Assembly: GCA_949130495.1 (NCBI GenBank)
Contig: OX422213.1
Coordinates: 202,795,660-202,859,659, forward strand
DNA: 64,000 nt
DNA from: Sambucus nigra
Lineage: Eukaryota > Streptophyta > Magnoliopsida > Dipsacales > Adoxaceae
Direction of reading: 5' to 3'
Part shown: piece after piece, positions 60,351-64,000 of the stretch
Layout: every line of letters begins with the position of its first letter
Position numbering within the stretch: position 1 is the first letter of the stretch
The notes under the pieces: generated by a model
What the model saw: the letters and a program-made list of their open reading frames with translations, nothing else
Databases searched by the model: none
Told to the model about the DNA's origin: nothing
Translations under genes and position numbers: made by a program

Positions 60351-61093
60351 TGTAACAACCCGCATTTTTGAGGAAATTAAAAATGAATTAATTCGGATTT
60401 TTGAGGAAATTAAAAGTGAAGTAATTCGGTTAAATTGAAATTTCACGTGTTACATAATTTAATGGAAATTAAATATTATGGGTTGATTAAACTATTAATT
60501 GGAGAGAAATGATTAATGTTTATTGAATAAAATCACTAAGTGAATAATAATTACATGTTTGATGTTATACCGCGTGACAGTGATGTGTCAGTATGTTATC
60601 TCAATCGAATGTCGTGTGTGAAATAAATGAGTTCAAGATAGGAAATAAATTATGAGTAACTCAGATGATTCCCGAAATGCCTAAATGGTCAAAATAGTAT
60701 ACCCTTGTGTATAGGATTGCATGCTGAATCAACCTAATTGTATGATTAAAAAGAAATCAGAAGTTTTGGGATTTAGATTATAGGATAAATTTGGGGTTTT
60801 TGGTGATTTTATATGAGGAACATAAAAATATATGGTTAATGATTTATGGAGTTTTAATCAGATTTTTGGGATGAAAATGGTTAATAATTAATGGTGTTTT
60901 AATCAGATTTTTGGGATGAAATTGTATGAAGTTTTCACATAATTTACAGTGGAAATGATCACTACATGAATCCTTGATGTGTTAATTTGGAATTTGGGAT
61001 GATTGGATGAAAGTAAAGGGATTTGATAGTTTAGAAATTCGTAACAACAATCTAACATCTGATACATTTCAAATTGATTCAGCCGAAGGGAAT

Positions 61094-61117
61094 ATCGATT
61101 CGGTAAGGCGAATCGAT
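61094..61117. repeat. ATCGAT pair in D
   Basis: Two ATCGAT cores centred at 61096.5 and 61114.5 (18 bp apart), 29-30% into the LTR. Second copy in the context 'gaatcgattc' as in B. Confidence 0.6.
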
Positions 61118-61535
61118 TCAATTTTGTATAGAACTAAAATTTTTCTTTTTTAAGCCCTGAAATGTTGGATAATTTTGGAAGCGACTTTTCGGATATTTTG
61201 AAATTATAAGGGAAATATAAAAATGATAGTAGGTCTAGAGTTGAGATTAGGTTTACATAATTGAGTTGAGTTAAGAATTGGGATAAGTGAGAAAACATCC
61301 ATAATTGATGATTGAATGAAATTCGAGACGGGTTGCATAGTGAAGAGTGAGCTTATATTTATGACCAGTTGTATATGATGGGAATAACTAAATAGTAAAT
61401 AAGGAATGAACATGACCCTTAGAGTAGTGAGCGATACTCAAAATTTTAATAATTGGAATTGTAATTCAAATTAATGGTACATCGAATATCGAGTGATATA
61501 TAATACTTACAAGTTGATAGAAGTGGGGTTGTGTG

Positions 61536-61590
<55 letters not shown>

Positions 61591-62383
61591 TATGAATACC
61601 TATAATTATGATTTGATTATGTGTGTGAACATACCTAAGCTGCCTGCTATCAGGAGCTTGCGTGCAGAGGGCGATCCCACCTTGACGATTCCAGTGAGGT
61701 CTGGATTAGTGCCCCAAAGCATGGAACTTAGGGCAGCCCATTATGTGACATGTATTAGTGGGGCCGGCGTGTCATTTGGGTACGTTAGGAAAGTGTGTAA
61801 CCCAAAGGCTTAGAACCATGTTTGCCTACGCCGTTGTGTTGATTGATTTTGGATTCGAGGAGACATGTCGAACCAATAATCCTTATTTGAATACGAGAGG
61901 TACATGGACTTGATAGCAGAGTATGCTAGCATCATGAAGGGCCATTCCGGTGATGTTGTATTTGTATATATATTATATATGTGATGAATATATATACCAT
62001 TGTGATATATCTACTTTTGTGAGACAGTAGAGTTGATAGATGATGTATATCTAAAAGATTTTAAGTAGTGAAACTTAAATGATTGATCAATAACAAAATG
62101 AGAATAAATAAACTTATTATTGAGACAGTAATACTGTGTCGTATGGAGAAATAATAAGGAACGAGACTTAATGAGAATAGTCAAATACCTTAGCTAGTTG
62201 GGAAAAAGATACTAGTTAGGTAGAATACGTTAGGCATGCACATTAGTTGAAAGGTGAGTATCTCAAGTAAGTGCACGTGGATAATACATGTGTAAAATAT
62301 AACTGATTTAAATACTTGAAAATTATATTCAAAATATTTTACCTGGGCTCTGATTCGTGTTACAAATATTTCAAAACCTTTTA

Positions 62384-62405
62384 GGTGTTCATCCATAGGG
62401 ACACC
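62384..62405 (+). repeat. Conserved LTR hairpin in D
   Basis: GGTGTTC, loop atccatag, GGACACC. It pairs over 7 bp. Compared with A, two stem positions differ and pairing is kept. Confidence 0.6.
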
Positions 62406-62894
62406 CAACTTAGTGATCCTATCATAGATTCGTAGCTGCAGTAGTATGGAGGCTTGCAAAAGATTTTCTTAGACGCTTCAGATCATTTATTCTAGATAGG
62501 ATATTTACCTAGAAGTTTAGTTAGGCGTGTTGCCTTCAAATTATTTCTTTTATTCAATTATGTATCAGACTCTATTCAAATTTTAGTATTACTTATTTCA
62601 GATTGTTATTGGATTTTATAATTGGATAACCGATGGTTTATTCGGTCTAATTTATTTATATCTATGTCGTGTGATTATTCAGACTATATCTATGTATGAA
62701 TGGTTCAGTTACTTTAAATTCTTTCCGCATGTGTTTATATTAAAAGATAAAATTTGACACAAGTTTAATTTGACATAGGTGATTAGTGATTAAAAAAAAT
62801 TTCGACAGTGCTGCTAAGAATGAAACCATTAACGATTCCTATTTAATTTAATAATGGACTGATCACCCGAGATTAAACTAGGCAAGGTGTCACA

Positions 62895-63400
62895 CAAATC
62901 ACATTAGTCTCTGTAGGTCTGGTGACAAATTCCTAAGCATTGTTCTTTCAAAATTAAAGCAACGTATCTTGCATATCACATATCTAATGCTCATCTTTGA
63001 GTGATTCCTTCATGTTCTTAGGCTCTACTATGGAGGTGTAAGAAAACTAGCTAACCACATTCTCAAGTTGAGCGTGAGTATTGACACCTAGTGTAAGATC
63101 ACCAAATATGCTGGAAGGGTCCTGACTCTTTCGAACCCAAGAGGGGTATATCAAGAGTGGGATCTACCGTAGGGGTTGGGGGAATAATGATATCATCATC
63201 GTGGGTGCATTGTTCTCATATGAAAGGTTAGGATCAATAAACATAGTCAGAGCATCATCTCTAATAATTACATTTATTGCCATTATCTTAGAGGTTTTAA
63301 GGTTAAACACCCTATAGGCTCTATAAGACAATGAATACCCTAAAAATAATCCCTAATCACTTCTAGAATCAAACTTTCCTAGTTCTATCTATCTCAAAGG
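62895..63400 (-). pseudogene. copia integrase C-terminus and linker to RT
   Basis: From high to low coordinates on the minus strand: FGSPCYIL, a GYFLGY-like stretch broken by stops, CLIEPIGCLTLK, then VEPKNMKESLKDEH and EFVTRPTETNVI. This is the region that leads into RT in copia. Several stops and frame changes. Confidence 0.8.
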
Positions 63401-63690
63401 ATATAGCAAGGACTCCCAAAACTCGAAAACACGATAGGTTGGGTTGCTTCCCTATTCATAGTTCCTATGGAGTGTGAAGTGTATTTGGATGAAGATATAC
63501 CATATTCACCTGTGGCATGCGATATTAACCGCCTCGGCCCAAAAATGTCTCGGCACGTCTCTCCCAAGAAGCATGGATTTAACCATCTCTTGAATCGTTC
63601 GATTTTTCCTCTTAATAATACCAATTTCTTGAGGAGTATGCACGGTAGAAAACTCATGTTTGATGCCTACTCCATCACAAGATTTTAATG
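63401..63690 (-). pseudogene. copia integrase core, 3' part
   Basis: HEFSTVHTPQEIGIIKRKNR, then TIQEMVKSMLLGRDVPRHFW and AEAVNIACHR, are readable on the minus strand. In the family the residue before RKNR is the catalytic glutamate; here it is K, so the enzyme is dead. A frame change follows near 63520. Confidence 0.88.
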
Positions 63691-63995
63691 CAAATTTATG
63701 ATCGCAAAGTTATATTATGCTAATAAAGTTTGCTCCCTTCAACGTATAACACATTGCCTAGCTTAGGAAAATTGACTATTTCCACGCAATGACGTTTTAA
63801 GATGCTAGACTTACTGCCATTTCCAAAGGTGACTTTGTTTTCCATGCGATCCATAAGGTCAGTAAAATATGATTTGTCACTATTCATGTGCCTAAAGAAC
63901 CCACTATTATAATACCATTGAGAATTATCTTAAACCTTGATAGAAATATGAATAACAAAGGTTTTATTGTCATTTTTTGGTACCCAAGAGGAGTA
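63691..63995 (-). pseudogene. copia protease/GAG-pre-integrase remnant
   Basis: WYYNSGFFRHMNSDKSYFTD corresponds to the protease active-site block, with the usual D of DSG changed to N. KVTFGNG and VNFPKLGNVLYVEGSK follow. The distance from here to the integrase core at 63690 is far too short, so much of the GAG-pre-integrase domain and the first part of the integrase core are deleted. Confidence 0.8.
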
Positions 63996-64000
63996 AACTT

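Larger units (their letters stand above)
60351..62894 (+). mobile_element. Element D: solo LTR
   Basis: TGTAACAACCCGC...GGTGTCACA, 2544 bp, with no internal region. The flanks are CTAAT (60346-60350) and CAAAT (62895-62899), differing at one base. The copia protein continues across the insertion, with the linker ending in NVI just before it. It resembles A and C at its 3' end (final 40 bp, conserved hairpin). Contains an ATCGAT pair (61094-61117), a TA/TG microsatellite (61530-61588) and the hairpin at 62384-62405. Most likely left by recombination between the LTRs of a full element. Confidence 0.85.

Overview
This is plant nuclear DNA, from a flowering plant with a repeat-rich genome and probably a eudicot; the window does not identify the species. 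I find no intact host gene. Almost every base belongs to LTR retrotransposons inserted inside one another, plus one Helitron. The families are recognisable from LTR ends (TG...CA), 5-bp target duplications, primer sites matching tRNA-iMet and tRNA-Asp, polypurine tracts and decayed gag/pol reading frames.

Layout, oldest to youngest. The background is a minus-strand Ty1/copia element of SIRE/Maximus type (1-938, 60141-60350, 62895-64000). Two things landed in it: a solo LTR 'D' (60351-62894) and element 'E' (939-60140), an Athila/Tat-like element with a tRNA-Asp primer site. E received 'G' (6932-42842, a Ty3/gypsy chromovirus of Tekay/Del type with a dead pol) and 'C' (44126-57257, a gag-only element). 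C carries a 4.6-kb Helitron (45622-50251) in its 5' LTR, and the Helitron contains a fragment of a PFP beta-subunit gene. G received 'F' (7681-35861, a second tRNA-Asp-primed, pol-less element). F received 'B' (15418-34645, minus strand, gag-only with an intact gag). B received 'A' (16725-26222, gag-only, broken gag, near-identical LTRs). The chain copia > E > G > F > B > A is six levels deep. The duplications are perfect for G, F, B, A and C and one base off for E and D.

How the parts relate. Only G and the copia element show pol, and the G polymerase and the copia and G integrases have lost catalytic residues. A, B and C have a gag but no visible pol, so they must have moved with enzymes supplied by other elements. 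E and F lack any recognisable gag-pol and share a structured 3' region.

The most striking signal is not a gene. Five LTR families (A, B, C, F, D) carry paired palindromes with an ATCGAT core. They sit about 30% of the way into each LTR. In A, B, C and F the centres lie about 21 bp apart (two helical turns) or at multiples of that, often with an AAGGGG-like spacer. Tandem hairpin arrays also occur within the LTRs, one of them (in B) with compensatory stem changes. All divergence and spacing statements were read by eye from the sequence.
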